The notes: generated by a model from the sequence alone, not told the origin. A stretch of 44,784 nt of DNA from JAAFHN01 sp031421855 (GCA_031421855.1 JANOPN010000002.1:1-44784), one strand, 5' to 3'; positions 7,722 to 17,291 are shown, numbered from the stretch's first letter. Numbers and translations are program-made.

Positions 7722-8404
7722 CATGGTCTGGACGATCGGTAGGGCTCATCCTCAGCCACAAAGTCTTGCTCCAACAAAGCCGCTGCCACCCAGGCTCGCA
7801 TGCCAGTTAACGCAAAAACGCGCTCAACGTACGCGCTGATTGGCTCCGGCACGGGCAAACCGTAGCCCCGAATCCGGGCGCAAACTGGCGCGAAGTAGGC
7901 GTCAGCGGCGCAAAAGTCACCAAAAAGCATCGGGCCACCGTGTTGGTCAAGCAGCTCACCCCACATGGCGACGATGCGAGCCAAGTCTGCCCTGGCAGCC
8001 GCATGGTCGCGCATGACGATTTGCCCAATGTGGGGCAAGCTCGCCTCTAGATTCATGGGGCAGTTGCTGCGCAAACCGCTGAACCCAGAGTGCATCTCGG
8101 CGCAAATGCTGCGGGCTCGGGCACGCGCGGCAACCGCCTGCGGCCACACGTGGGAGTCGGGGAATTTTTCAGCCACGTATTCCACAATGGCCAAGGTGTC
8201 CCACACGACCAAGTCCCCGTCAACCAACACTGGCACGCGCCCAGCCGGGCTGATGGCCAGCGCCTCGCGCTTGAAGTTGGAGTCGCTGGCGAAGCTGTCA
8301 AATCGCAAATTGACCTCCTCAAATTCAATGCCAAGCTGAGTGAGCATCAACCAAGGCCGAAGCGACCAAGAGGAGTAGTTTTTGTTGCCAATGATGAGTT
8401 TCAT
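7721..8404 (-). CDS. Glutathione S-transferase family protein
   Basis: A 227-residue cytosolic GST. The N-terminal thioredoxin-fold domain begins MKLIIGNKNYSSWSLRPW, with the Ser of SSWSLRPW in the position of the catalytic residue. The glutathione-binding SPAGRVPVLV and the DTLAIVEYVAEKFP helix follow. The C-terminal helical domain (about 90-220) includes FGDFCAADAYFAPV. This resembles the YfcF/maleylacetoacetate-isomerase-like group. The start at 8404 is preferred over an in-frame ATG 33 nt upstream, since families begin at MKL. Its substrate is unknown. Confidence 0.92.
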   Translation of the reverse strand: MKLIIGNKNYSSWSLRPWLMLTQLGIEFEEVNLRFDSFASDSNFKREALAISPAGRVPVLVDGDLVVWDTLAIVEYVAEKFPDSHVWPQAVAARARARSICAEMHSGFSGLRSNCPMNLEASLPHIGQIVMRDHAAARADLARIVAMWGELLDQHGGPMLFGDFCAADAYFAPVCARIRGYGLPVPEPISAYVERVFALTGMRAWVAAALLEQDFVAEDEPYRSSRP

Positions 8405-8440
8405 GTTGACATTGTGCAGCCCGCCTGAGCTTTTCAACCC

Positions 8441-8464
8441 AGCCCGTGATGAAAAACACGGGCT
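8441..8464. terminator. Hairpin downstream of the binding-protein gene
   Basis: An 8-bp perfect stem (AGCCCGTG / CACGGGCT) with an 8-nt A-rich loop, 12 nt beyond the stop at 8477. It is well placed to end the long minus-strand operon but lacks a U-tract in that direction, so it is only a possible terminator or mRNA-stabilising hairpin. Confidence 0.4.
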
Positions 8465-8476
8465 CGATTGATGCCG

Positions 8477-9493
8477 CTACGGTCTGAATTCAGCGTGGTC
8501 AATCAGCCCCAGCGGCGGCAGCACGTTGATCGCCTTGGCGGTGCTCAGCCGCACCACCATTGAAAATCGCGCCAAGGTCTCAACCGGTACACGGGCCTGT
8601 GGGCCTGCGAGCAATTGCTGTGCTTTGTAGCCAGCAAACAAGCCAACTTGGTAAAACTTAGCGACCAATCCCATGAGCACGGGCGCTTTGCTGACAATTT
8701 GCGATTCTGTTGCCGCGAATGTGGGCAATTTGAGCGCCAACGCCGCCTGTGCAATGCGATCAATGTGGCTGAACAAAAACGTATCTGGCCCCATGAAAAG
8801 CCATTGAGCCCCTCGCTTGTGCAAGCCCTGGACAAGCGCCTCAACGCCCCCGATGCTGGGCAAATTGGCAACCACCTCGAAGGGAGTCGCAATCAACTCA
8901 AAGCCTTGCGCCTTGGCTAAGCCCTGCCACTCTCGCACATTGGCAACTGAGTTGGACTCCAACGGGTTGTACAGAACCCCCACACGCTTGGCAGGCGCAT
9001 AGCGTCCCATGGCCTGCCAGTGGAGCATGGCGCTAGGCATGTGCGACACGCCGCTGACCCACCGCCCCGGTTCGCGCAAATTGGGCACGACCCGAGAGCC
9101 CACCGGGTCGGCAACGGGCGCAAAAACCAAGGGCACGGTTTTTCCGATCACCGGATGTGCGGCATCAATCGCGCCCATGAGACCCAGCGCAACCGAAGTG
9201 CCCCACGCGTAGATCAAATCAGGCGGACCGGCGAGCAATTGCTCGCGAATGGTGGCCAAGCGGTCGCGATTTTGCTGCGCGTTGTGCGGCTCGAACCGTG
9301 GTTGCACGCCCGGCGCCAGTTTGCCGCCCTGTGATGGCAAAAACGCATCGCGAAATCCGCGCTCGACATCGGTCTCGCCACGCCAGCTCACCATTGCAAT
9401 GCGTGGCCCGCCTTTGCCGAGGCCCTGAGCCCAAGCGCTTGCCGCGAAACCACCCAGAGCCAAGGGAGTCACCAACAGGTCGCGCCGTTTCAT
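8477..9493 (-). CDS. ABC-type periplasmic substrate-binding protein (ABC_sub_bind-like), solitary
   Basis: A 338-residue exported protein. The signal peptide begins MKRRDLLV (twin-arginine-like) and ends near AWAQ. The mature part resembles the PF04392 fold: IAMVSWRGETDVERGFRDAF, a central YAPAKRVGVLYNP hinge region, and a C-terminal ATESQIVSKAPVLMGLVAKF with FAGYKAQQLLAG. No ABC permease or ATPase is adjacent. Instead its ATG overlaps the stop of the sensor-MFS gene (ATGA), indicating translational coupling. It may bind a ligand and present it to that membrane protein. The start at 9493 is fixed by the overlap and the signal peptide. Confidence 0.85.
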   Translation of the reverse strand: MKRRDLLVTPLALGGFAASAWAQGLGKGGPRIAMVSWRGETDVERGFRDAFLPSQGGKLAPGVQPRFEPHNAQQNRDRLATIREQLLAGPPDLIYAWGTSVALGLMGAIDAAHPVIGKTVPLVFAPVADPVGSRVVPNLREPGRWVSGVSHMPSAMLHWQAMGRYAPAKRVGVLYNPLESNSVANVREWQGLAKAQGFELIATPFEVVANLPSIGGVEALVQGLHKRGAQWLFMGPDTFLFSHIDRIAQAALALKLPTFAATESQIVSKAPVLMGLVAKFYQVGLFAGYKAQQLLAGPQARVPVETLARFSMVVRLSTAKAINVLPPLGLIDHAEFRP

Positions 9494-11961
9494 TGCACTG
9501 CACCTAACGCAGTTCGCGGGGTGCGGGCAAATACGCCAGCGAACAAAACCGCACAGACCAAGGCGCTCACCGCCACAACCAGCACGCTGCTGTGCAGTCC
9601 GATGGCCGCCGTCAAGCCCGCACACACCAGTGGTGCGAGCGCACTGCCGGTTCGCTCAGCCAAGCGGTAGTAGCCAAACACCGCGTTGGAGCCGTGGCTC
9701 AAGATGCTGTCGCCTGCGACGCGCTGCAACACGCCAACCTGAGGCGTCAGGGCCAGACTCTGGCCAAGCCCAAGCAAGAGCATGGCCCAGGAAACGGCCA
9801 CGAGACCCGTCAAGCCCCAAAGTCCAAAACCACCCACGCTTGACAACAACAAACCTGCAAACACCATGAATGCATCGGTGCGCGCACCGAGCTTGGTGCG
9901 CAAGTGTTGCGCCAGGCGCGCCGCCAATGGCGCACAAACCACCATCACGATGGCATAAATCATCATCATCCGCCCAGCCATTGCCGCACTCTCGCCCGCC
10001 TGTGCGGCCAAAACTGGCACCCAATAAAAGCAAAGCGCCACCAACATCAACTTGGCGGGCATGGCAGCCAAAAGCAACAAACCGATGAAACGCGGGTTTC
10101 GCAAGAGCGCCCAAACAAGACCAGCCGGTGGTACCCGCAAGTCGTCGTCAATCAGGTTGTCGCGCTGCAAATCCGCGCGCTTTGATTGAACAGCGGGTTC
10201 ATCGCCAGGCAGGCGATTTTTGCGCACCGCCGCGCGCGCTCGCCACACCATCACCAATGCCACCACTGCGAATCCGCTGGCACCCCAAAGCGCCGTTTTT
10301 GCGCCGAGTGCATCGGCCACAAAACCGCCCAGTGACGGCCCGCAGACCAATGAGACCATGATCACCGACACAAATGCTGCAAGCTGTCGAGCACGGGTCA
10401 CCGGGTCGGGGTTGGCCAACAACGCCGCTTGCGTGCCAATGAACGCCAGCGCCCAAGCAACCCCCGCGCCCGCGCGGCAAACAATCAACAACTCAAGAGT
10501 CGGCGCAAGAGCGCTCAACGCATGGGACACCGCGGACAACACAGCACCCGTGACGAACACCCGCTTGATGCCCACGCGCGTCACCCAACCGCCAAAAAGC
10601 GGCTGCGAAAACGCCACGCAGGCCATGAACACAGCCAGCGGCACACCCAAAGCAAGGGGTCGCGACACCTCGACGAACCAAGTCGGCAGCGACGCGCCAA
10701 ACAGCGGCATGAATCCGCGCGAAAAGTCTTCAGCCAACATCAACAGCAAGAACGGCATGCGAAGCCCGCTCAGGCCGCTTAAGCGCGCGTCAACAGCGGC
10801 TTCATCCAGCGAGCCAACAGCATTCAAATTGCCCTCAACTTGCCGCGCCATCCGCCAAAACAAGAGCTCTCGCGCCAAAAATACGACCACGATCAACAAG
10901 ATAACCAAATCAGCCGCAAGCTCGAACAACAGCCGCTGGGCATACCGAGGATCAACTCGGGTGAGCACGGCCAACTCAATGGGCGGATCGCTCGCGAGTT
11001 GCAGTCGGGTTTGGACCAAACCCTTATCATCAACTCCACCACCCGCTGCTGCTGAGCTCACCATACCGACGCTGGCCAAGGTGGTGCCATTGCTGATCAC
11101 TCGGGTTTGGGCAATTTCGGTGTTGTGCGCCATCAATTCGCGAATGGCCTCCTCGACGCCAGGCACCTGATTCAACGCCAGCCCCAAGTCATGGGCTTGC
11201 TGCAAGCGCGCCGCCAAGCCGCGTGTGAGCAAGTCGACCTTGCGCTGCGCATCTGCGGTCACCGACGGTGCCGCAGCGTGGTACGCCGAGATTGCCACGC
11301 AACCCATCATCAGGGCAATCGCTGCGCCCAATACCAACATGACGCGCCAGTCTCCGATCACGACTTTTTTGGGCCGCCAATACCGAAGCGCAAGCGCAAG
11401 CAACGCACACGCCAAGATGCCAGCGCCAGCGGCGATCCAAGCCAAATTGATGGCACTGTCTCGACTCTCAGCCAGAGCAGCGCGCTCATCAAACCCAATG
11501 ACAACCCAGGCCACCGGCAAGTTAAAACTGTTACTCACTTGGTGGCCCAAAACTCGCTGGCCGGCTTCAGTTGCACTCCAGCGCCCGCCTAAAGCGTTGG
11601 CCGCTTGCGCAGACATCGCGGCGGACGCGGCCGTTTTCACGCGCGACGCCAAAGAGCTGTATAGCACGGTGCCGCTCGGAGACAAGACATCGAAGTAGCT
11701 GATTTTTGGATCGTTCGACGCCAGCCGAGCCAGTGTTGAGGGAATCGCCTGCAAATCGTCAAGCGGCAAGCCCAAATGCAAGCTTTGCTCCAACACTTGA
11801 ACCGCTTGATCGCTCAAGTGCTCATAGCGTGCATGGCGCGCATCGCGCGTCGTTTGATGCAACTCGTACCCGCTCAAAAGCGCCGCCAGCACGGTCGCAG
11901 CCGCCAACACCCCAATCAGTAACCCCGTCAGCTTACCCAAACTGCCTTGGCTATGCGGCAT
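9490..11961 (-). CDS. Fusion of two periplasmic sensor-like domains with an MFS transporter
   Basis: An 823-residue membrane protein. TM helix 12-32 is followed by a periplasmic domain (about 35-168) and a second TM (170-195). A short cytosolic link leads to a TM at 207-228, another periplasmic domain (about 229-342) and a TM at 344-368. This TM-sensor-TM layout, with FDVLSPSGTVLYSS in the first loop, is Cache-like. From about 401 the chain becomes a major-facilitator module (LAEDFSRGFMPLF and further helices to the end), which usually stands alone at about 400 residues. The gene overlaps the GNAT gene by 11 nt and the binding-protein gene by 4 nt. The start MPHSQGS is the best candidate. It could be a transporter gated by, or signalling, a periplasmic ligand. 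Confidence 0.82.
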   Translation of the reverse strand: MPHSQGSLGKLTGLLIGVLAAATVLAALLSGYELHQTTRDARHARYEHLSDQAVQVLEQSLHLGLPLDDLQAIPSTLARLASNDPKISYFDVLSPSGTVLYSSLASRVKTAASAAMSAQAANALGGRWSATEAGQRVLGHQVSNSFNLPVAWVVIGFDERAALAESRDSAINLAWIAAGAGILACALLALALRYWRPKKVVIGDWRVMLVLGAAIALMMGCVAISAYHAAAPSVTADAQRKVDLLTRGLAARLQQAHDLGLALNQVPGVEEAIRELMAHNTEIAQTRVISNGTTLASVGMVSSAAAGGGVDDKGLVQTRLQLASDPPIELAVLTRVDPRYAQRLLFELAADLVILLIVVVFLARELLFWRMARQVEGNLNAVGSLDEAAVDARLSGLSGLRMPFLLLMLAEDFSRGFMPLFGASLPTWFVEVSRPLALGVPLAVFMACVAFSQPLFGGWVTRVGIKRVFVTGAVLSAVSHALSALAPTLELLIVCRAGAGVAWALAFIGTQAALLANPDPVTRARQLAAFVSVIMVSLVCGPSLGGFVADALGAKTALWGASGFAVVALVMVWRARAAVRKNRLPGDEPAVQSKRADLQRDNLIDDDLRVPPAGLVWALLRNPRFIGLLLLAAMPAKLMLVALCFYWVPVLAAQAGESAAMAGRMMMIYAIVMVVCAPLAARLAQHLRTKLGARTDAFMVFAGLLLSSVGGFGLWGLTGLVAVSWAMLLLGLGQSLALTPQVGVLQRVAGDSILSHGSNAVFGYYRLAERTGSALAPLVCAGLTAAIGLHSSVLVVAVSALVCAVLFAGVFARTPRTALGAVQ

Positions 11962-12574
11962 GCTCGGCCACTCCACTGGTTTGGATGTCGTGCTCAATCT
12001 TCGGTTTGAGTTCAACCCACTCGCGGGCCAACACACTGTAGGTGGCAGAGCTGCGCCGCCAGCCGTCCCACATGCGAATGTGATCGCGTGCGATGCCTTC
12101 GCGTTTTGCGCCTAGGCGCTCAATCGACGCAATTGACGCGGTGTTGCGGACATCAATTTTGAACTGCACCCTGGCGGCCCTCATGACGTCAAACGCGTGC
12201 GACAGCATCAGCAACTTGCTGGTCAAATTCAAACCTTGAGACTGATACTCGCGTCCGATCAAGGTGCCGATTTCGACGCAGTCGTTGCCTGCGTCGATTT
12301 CCATGAATCGCGTGATGCCAAATGCACGGCCAATGGCCGGATCAACCATGGCGTAGGGCTGATCGCTGCCGCTCGACTGCCGCTCTAAAAATACGCCAAC
12401 CAAGCGCAAAAAACCGCCCTCGTGGTACAGCGGCGCATCCATCAAATAGTTCAAGATGCTGGCGCGCCCTGCGATGTCGGCACAAGTTTGCTGCAGATCG
12501 TTCGCGTGCGACATCAGCAGCGGCTCCAGTCGCAGCCGATCGCTCATCATCGCTTGAGGTTTTGGGACGTGCAT
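11951..12574 (-). CDS. GNAT family N-acetyltransferase (RimJ/RimL-like)
   Basis: A 207-residue cytosolic acetyl-CoA-dependent transferase. Visible elements are RLRLEPLLMSHANDL at the N-terminus, IGRAFGITRFMEIDAGNDCVEIGTLI (strands 3-4), the acetyl-CoA-loop region REYQSQGLNLTSKLLML, and VQFKIDVRNTASIASIERLGAKREGI (the RimJ/L-type asparagine strand and helix). It starts 9 bp after the secretin stop and overlaps the MFS fusion by 11 nt, so it belongs to the same transcript. Its substrate, whether protein N-terminus or small amine, is unknown. Confidence 0.88.
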   Translation of the reverse strand: MHVPKPQAMMSDRLRLEPLLMSHANDLQQTCADIAGRASILNYLMDAPLYHEGGFLRLVGVFLERQSSGSDQPYAMVDPAIGRAFGITRFMEIDAGNDCVEIGTLIGREYQSQGLNLTSKLLMLSHAFDVMRAARVQFKIDVRNTASIASIERLGAKREGIARDHIRMWDGWRRSSATYSVLAREWVELKPKIEHDIQTSGVAEHAA

Positions 12575-12583
12575 CGGTCTAAT

Positions 12584-15538
12584 CTAGGGCGAGGTTGGGG
12601 CGTCGCGCCTCAAGGCCTGCGCCATCCGCTGCAAGGCCGCTTCGTGTTCTTGCATGAACTGCGCGTAAAAGTGCTCGCCGTAGAAGAAATACCGAGCCAC
12701 AGAAGCTTCCAACACTCGCTTCCAGGTTGGTGAAACATCTTGTAGGTGAATCATCTTGCCGGGTAGCCAGTTGTTGAACACCATGGCGCGCTCAAGCCCA
12801 TTGTTGAGAACCGTGTTCTTCGTGGCCAGCGCAAGCTGCAATCGACCGATGTCACTGGGATCGTGGATCAACACAGTGAAACGGTCTTGACCATCAAGGG
12901 GCTGATTCATATCCCACAAAATTTTGGTCCACGCTGCACGGTTGGCACAGTCCACTAACGTGACCACCGGCACCGGTTCGGCAAATGTGTCTTCCACCTT
13001 GGTCGAGTTGCGCGTGAACCTGAAGGTCAAGGCCAAAGCCTTGCCTCTTTGTCGCTCAAAGAAGCTGGCCGGGTCTGAGCCATCACCAAAGCGCGCCATC
13101 ACTTGCGACAAGGTCACCGGTCGTTGCAAGCCCGAGGCTGGATCCGACTCAAAGAAAAACATGTTGTCTTGCTTGATGGGTTCGCCCGCCTTGAGTCGGT
13201 CAAGCAAGCCATACATCATGCCGGTGACGAACGCGAACTCGCCGGGTACACGATCGCCAGCAAAAGCCGCGTAGGGTTGTTGACTAGCCAAGCTTGGTTT
13301 GGCACGAATGGCGGCATTCGCGGCCTGCCTTGCGTCGATCAAGCGGCGGCTTTGGCGCAAGTAGCCACTGTCTTGCAAGTCTTCAGCACGCAGCCGATAG
13401 TGTTCGCGAAACAGTTGAGTACCGACCAAATCAAATCGTGGATCATCTTTGGGGTACTGGGCTTTGGTTTCGCGAAAATTCTCAGTCACAACCGAGGGCG
13501 TGAGCACGATCACCACCTCGCGTTGTTCTGTCTTGTCGGACTCGTGGCCAAAGAGCTTGCCCAAGATCGGCAACTCGCCAACACCCGGCACCTTGTCCTC
13601 ATCGCCTTGCTTGCTGCGACTCACCAAACCGCCAATGATGAGCGGAAAATTGTCACGGATGCGCGCGTAGGTTTGCACCCGCCGAGTCGAGATGGTGGGC
13701 GCTGACGCCAGCGGAATGCGGCTGGTGGGGTCGAGCACCTGTAAATCAGCGCCAGGCACAGCACTGGACACTGTCGCGTCGATCTGTAAGCTGATCTCTG
13801 AATTGTCCTCAGCAATGCGTGGCCGAACGTTGAGCAAGATACCGGTGGGGATGTACTGAAACGAAAATGCAACGCGACCCGTGGACGCGCTGCCAGCATC
13901 CCGGCTGGTCGAAATTGGGATGTCGGTGCCAACTCGAATGGTGGCTTGGCGGTTATCCAAGGTTATGACGGATGGACGCGAAAGCACCTCAGCCTGCTTT
14001 TTTTCCACAACCGCATTGATGCGATTGAGGATTTCAGCCGGACTCACCGCGGCCGCGCTGTTGCGGGTGAAGCCAAAGGTGAAGTCGCCAGGCCCGGGAT
14101 TCACGGCTGCACCCAACGCCAACGTCTTATTCCCCCGAGCCGCCTTCCACTCAACGCCCAACTCTTTGAGTCCTTGCTGCGAAATCTCAAGCACCATGCC
14201 CTCGATGTAGACCTGCCGAGCCGGCTTATCAATGGTTTCTTTGATGATTCGCTGGACACGCGCAAGCTGCTGCGGATAGGCGGGGTGATACAGCACCAAG
14301 AGCTGGGTCGAGCTGCCAGAAACCGTCTCAGGCAGTGAGGTTGCAGCGTTCGGCACGACCGTCAGGCCCAACTGATCGCGTTGCGCGGCGCTGCCACCAC
14401 CACCTTGACCACCCGAATCAGCGCCGACCAAACCCGTGCTGCGAGCCTCAGCGGCCGGCATGCGAACGATCAGGGGCAATCGATCCAACGCGATCGCCGT
14501 GGGCAGTGTGCGAATCCCAGCCAATCTTTGACTACCACCACCACTGCTTGCACCGCCGCTGCCGCCAAATCCACCAGAACTACCGCCACCCCCAAAACCA
14601 CCGCCCCCTCCAAATCCGCCTGATCCAGAACCACCGGAACCAAATCCACCTGAGCTACCAAAGCCACTGGATCCACCTGATCCGCCGAAGCCGCCCGAGC
14701 CGCCAAAACCACCAGAACCACCCGATCCAAATCCAGATCCGCCCCCTGGGCTTGAGCCAGAGCCGCCTATCGAACCGCCCCCAGCATCGGCGCCAGACAA
14801 TGCCGAACCGATCGGTGCTCCTTTGTAACTGGTATCTTGGGCCAAACCATCACCATCGGTAACGACGGCAAACCCCATCGCGCGCAGGGCAAACATGGCT
14901 GAGTCGGCGTCCACGTAGCCCAAATCAATGGTTCGCATATCCAAGTCAGTCAGTGGCAAGGCCGCGAGCAACTTTCTGCGCTCACCAACCACAGCATTGA
15001 TCTGAGTCTCCAAGTCTCCTGATGCCAGCTCAGCAAGCGCCGCTCTGGGCTCCGCTTGGCCTGGCTTGACTTTGAAGGCATTCACCAATAGCTCAGGGAG
15101 GCGACGGGGTTGAATCACGACACTGAACGCAATCACTTGCTGATCGCCGTCGCGCACACGGGCGATCACAACCGGCTCGGTACCGAAAATGGGTGTCGCG
15201 AGGCCGAAGATTCGCCCGCCATCGGCGACGACTTTGAACCCTCGCAACTGCGCAAAATGCTGCGCCAAATCCTCAACAACACGCGGGCCATCCCCGTCAG
15301 CCAGCCGACCCAGCGCAATGCCGCGCTCAAATGCGGTGCTGATCCGCAACTCGCTGCCCGTTTCTCGCGCAGTCGCCCCAGCAAAGCCGCCTCCACTAGG
15401 GGCAGAAGCAGCACCCGCTGCAGGAAAAGGCGGGAAGCTTGGAGGCGATCCCGCCGAGGGCTGGCCAAACGACTGCGCCATCGATTGCATGGTGTAGGCC
15501 GTCAAAACAAACGCCACACCGACTTTTCTGATTTTCAC
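12584..15538 (-). CDS. Solitary secretin with a Gly/Ser-rich linker and a 300-residue C-terminal extension
   Basis: A 984-residue outer-membrane secretin. A GGAGGAG sits 6 nt before a GTG at 15538, giving MKIRKVGVAFVL and a signal peptide cut near SMAQ. N-terminal ring-type domains include TIDLGYVDADSAMFALRAMG. A Gly/Ser/Phe-rich linker spans about 250-338. A second N-like domain (QLARVQRIIKETIDKPARQV) leads into the secretin core: VEKKQAEVLSRPSVITLDNR, FQYIPTGILLNVRPRI, and VPGVGELPILGKLFG with REVVIVLTPSVV. About 300 residues follow the core (685-984) with no recognisable family. No type II, III or IV pilus genes are nearby. It is flanked by two secreted proteins and lies below a two-component system. 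Confidence 0.9.
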   Translation of the reverse strand: MKIRKVGVAFVLTAYTMQSMAQSFGQPSAGSPPSFPPFPAAGAASAPSGGGFAGATARETGSELRISTAFERGIALGRLADGDGPRVVEDLAQHFAQLRGFKVVADGGRIFGLATPIFGTEPVVIARVRDGDQQVIAFSVVIQPRRLPELLVNAFKVKPGQAEPRAALAELASGDLETQINAVVGERRKLLAALPLTDLDMRTIDLGYVDADSAMFALRAMGFAVVTDGDGLAQDTSYKGAPIGSALSGADAGGGSIGGSGSSPGGGSGFGSGGSGGFGGSGGFGGSGGSSGFGSSGGFGSGGSGSGGFGGGGGFGGGGSSGGFGGSGGASSGGGSQRLAGIRTLPTAIALDRLPLIVRMPAAEARSTGLVGADSGGQGGGGSAAQRDQLGLTVVPNAATSLPETVSGSSTQLLVLYHPAYPQQLARVQRIIKETIDKPARQVYIEGMVLEISQQGLKELGVEWKAARGNKTLALGAAVNPGPGDFTFGFTRNSAAAVSPAEILNRINAVVEKKQAEVLSRPSVITLDNRQATIRVGTDIPISTSRDAGSASTGRVAFSFQYIPTGILLNVRPRIAEDNSEISLQIDATVSSAVPGADLQVLDPTSRIPLASAPTISTRRVQTYARIRDNFPLIIGGLVSRSKQGDEDKVPGVGELPILGKLFGHESDKTEQREVVIVLTPSVVTENFRETKAQYPKDDPRFDLVGTQLFREHYRLRAEDLQDSGYLRQSRRLIDARQAANAAIRAKPSLASQQPYAAFAGDRVPGEFAFVTGMMYGLLDRLKAGEPIKQDNMFFFESDPASGLQRPVTLSQVMARFGDGSDPASFFERQRGKALALTFRFTRNSTKVEDTFAEPVPVVTLVDCANRAAWTKILWDMNQPLDGQDRFTVLIHDPSDIGRLQLALATKNTVLNNGLERAMVFNNWLPGKMIHLQDVSPTWKRVLEASVARYFFYGEHFYAQFMQEHEAALQRMAQALRRDAPTSP
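14520..14790 (-). repeat. Low-complexity tandem coding repeat (Gly/Ser/Phe linker) in the secretin gene
   Basis: Degenerate short tandem units on the minus strand encode repeats such as GGFGGSGG and SSGFGSGG over about 90 residues. Units vary at synonymous and Ser/Phe positions. The length is probably prone to change by slippage or recombination, always in multiples of three. Confidence 0.85.
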
Positions 15539-15608
15539 AAATGCTCCTCCGCGCACATGAGCGTACCGCCTAACCCAGGAGGATGCAACAAACATCTAAG
15601 GGAGCGCT

Positions 15609-17291
15609 TCAGCGTCTGCACCCCACTGCACTTTGAATCGATGCCAAGGCCTCTCCAAAAAAGCCAGGCGCGGCAGCTTTGGTGGTGCGAAAGTCCCAAG
15701 CGTAGCCTCGGTCATTGAACACAGAATCACCAAAACGGATGACCAAGTTGTTGTCGCTTTGCAGATGCAAATAGAAGGACGTGGCCGCACGCGCCGGGGC
15801 TGAACATCCGATCAAACCTTTGTTGTCGCTGGGCGATCTGCCTCTGTAAGTACACAAGCGACCATCGCCTTGCATGGTGATGAAGGCGCCGTTGGGCAGA
15901 GACGACACGACGTTGCCCGTATGCAGCCCCACATAAGTCTCATTGCGGATGCCCGCCATGCTGCCGCCCGACCGGTACACCGCGAAGTCGGCATTGCCTT
16001 GCAAAATGGCGATGTTGACGCCGTTGCGCGACACCAAAAACTCGTTGATGCCCAGCCAATCGCCCGAACGCATGGACTCGCGCAGATGCGCCGACTGCGC
16101 CGCACCCACGGGGTGGTTGTGCGCCCGCAAACCCCGCGCCTGACCGACGGTCATGTAGTGTTCAACCAAGCGCGTTACATCAAACACCACCCCAGATGGT
16201 GTCGCACAATTTCGTGCACCCCCCTCAGGAATCGTCATGCTGCGGTCTTCGCAAACCACTTGATTCTTCTTAAAGTAGTAGTCCACGTCAAAATAAGCCA
16301 ACCTGACGTCTGAGAAGATTCCTTTATCAGCGAACGAGGTGTTGCCTGGGTTGGCATTCATGCCGGCACCCAATTTGTTGGCCGCAACAAAGTGTTGGAT
16401 GTACTTTGAGTAGTCGCTACCGTACAAAGTTTGCAAAAACGCATACCGCAAGCGAAGCGCACTCATGCTGATTTCTGGATGGGGATCGCGCCCCTCTTTC
16501 ATGCCAAAGTTCACATAGTGAGACCACAATGCATCGGCGTTTGAGCCAAATGCTTCCTTCAAATCGGGGTACTTGAGCATGTAGAAATTGGAGTTGAACA
16601 CCCCCTTCACGTCGCCCTGGCTGGCGCTGAGCAGCTGCAAGTAATCAACACCAGCTACCCCCGGAAACGTGAGTGCCTTACCCTCGATTTGGCGCAAGTC
16701 GTAGTTGCGGCCATTGAAGTCCAGGTTAACCGCCACGCGCTTGACTTTTCCAGGCGCCGGATCGCCGGCAAAATAAGTGTTCATGTCTGCCGGAATGTGG
16801 ATATTGCCGTTGAGCATGCCCTTGCGCACTGAATCAAGCGCGGCATTGCTTGCCTGCGCGGTGCCTTCAACGCCGTACCATGCTGCGCGCAAGTTGATCG
16901 GTGTCGCAAGTGGCTCCGGCAAGTAAGACACGCCAAGCACACCCGGAAACACCAAATTGCGCCCTTCCACTTGGCGGATGTTGTAGACCACACCGTTGTA
17001 TCGCAATTGCACGGCAAGCACTTTTGGCACGCCAGGAAACGGATCGCGGCGAAAGAAATCGTTCATGTTGCTGGGCACCTGCAAGATGCCGCTTTGGGCG
17101 GCTTCTTGCAGGTAGTCCACAACCTTTCGATCGCGAATGGTGTCAACTTTGGCACCATTTTCTTGGCCGTACCAAGCCGCTAAAACTTGCATGCCGCTAT
17201 TTTGGGCCAGTGCAGCCGGTGCCATTTGCACCAACAAAAGGGGCAGCAGCAGCGCTTTGAGCGCCCGCATGAATCGGTGTTGCGTGTTCAT
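15609..17291 (-). CDS. Secreted protein with two tandem ~90-residue repeats and a C-terminal bulb-lectin-like domain
   Basis: A 560-residue exported protein with a signal peptide ending near ALAQ (30). Two homologous modules follow, 34-124 and 132-218. Each has AAWYG, a V(P/I)..MN..F...DP.PG core and RQ(V/I)EG...FPGV.GV.YL. They resemble DUF3395-type domains found C-terminal in DnaJC11. A motif YPDLKEAFG, then HYVNFGMKEGRDP (about 232-270), is known from many bacterial surface proteins. The C-terminal part (about 425-545) has three lectin-like turns (AILQGNADFAVYR, TMQGDGRLCTYRG, HLQSDNNLVIRFG) of the bulb/mannose-binding type. Its ATG overlaps the upstream stop (ATGA). It is probably a surface or exported carbohydrate-binding protein. 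Confidence 0.85.
   Translation of the reverse strand: MNTQHRFMRALKALLLPLLLVQMAPAALAQNSGMQVLAAWYGQENGAKVDTIRDRKVVDYLQEAAQSGILQVPSNMNDFFRRDPFPGVPKVLAVQLRYNGVVYNIRQVEGRNLVFPGVLGVSYLPEPLATPINLRAAWYGVEGTAQASNAALDSVRKGMLNGNIHIPADMNTYFAGDPAPGKVKRVAVNLDFNGRNYDLRQIEGKALTFPGVAGVDYLQLLSASQGDVKGVFNSNFYMLKYPDLKEAFGSNADALWSHYVNFGMKEGRDPHPEISMSALRLRYAFLQTLYGSDYSKYIQHFVAANKLGAGMNANPGNTSFADKGIFSDVRLAYFDVDYYFKKNQVVCEDRSMTIPEGGARNCATPSGVVFDVTRLVEHYMTVGQARGLRAHNHPVGAAQSAHLRESMRSGDWLGINEFLVSRNGVNIAILQGNADFAVYRSGGSMAGIRNETYVGLHTGNVVSSLPNGAFITMQGDGRLCTYRGRSPSDNKGLIGCSAPARAATSFYLHLQSDNNLVIRFGDSVFNDRGYAWDFRTTKAAAPGFFGEALASIQSAVGCRR

Noticed and set aside
10220..11170. Plus-strand open frame of about 316 codons
   Set aside because: Antisense to the sensor-MFS fusion, which has clear membrane helices; composition rich in Thr, Asn and Ala typical of shadow frames.
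12584..15538. Secretin as a type II secretion GspD or type IV pilus PilQ
   Set aside because: No partner genes are nearby and the tail and linker are atypical; the secretin core alone does not decide the system.
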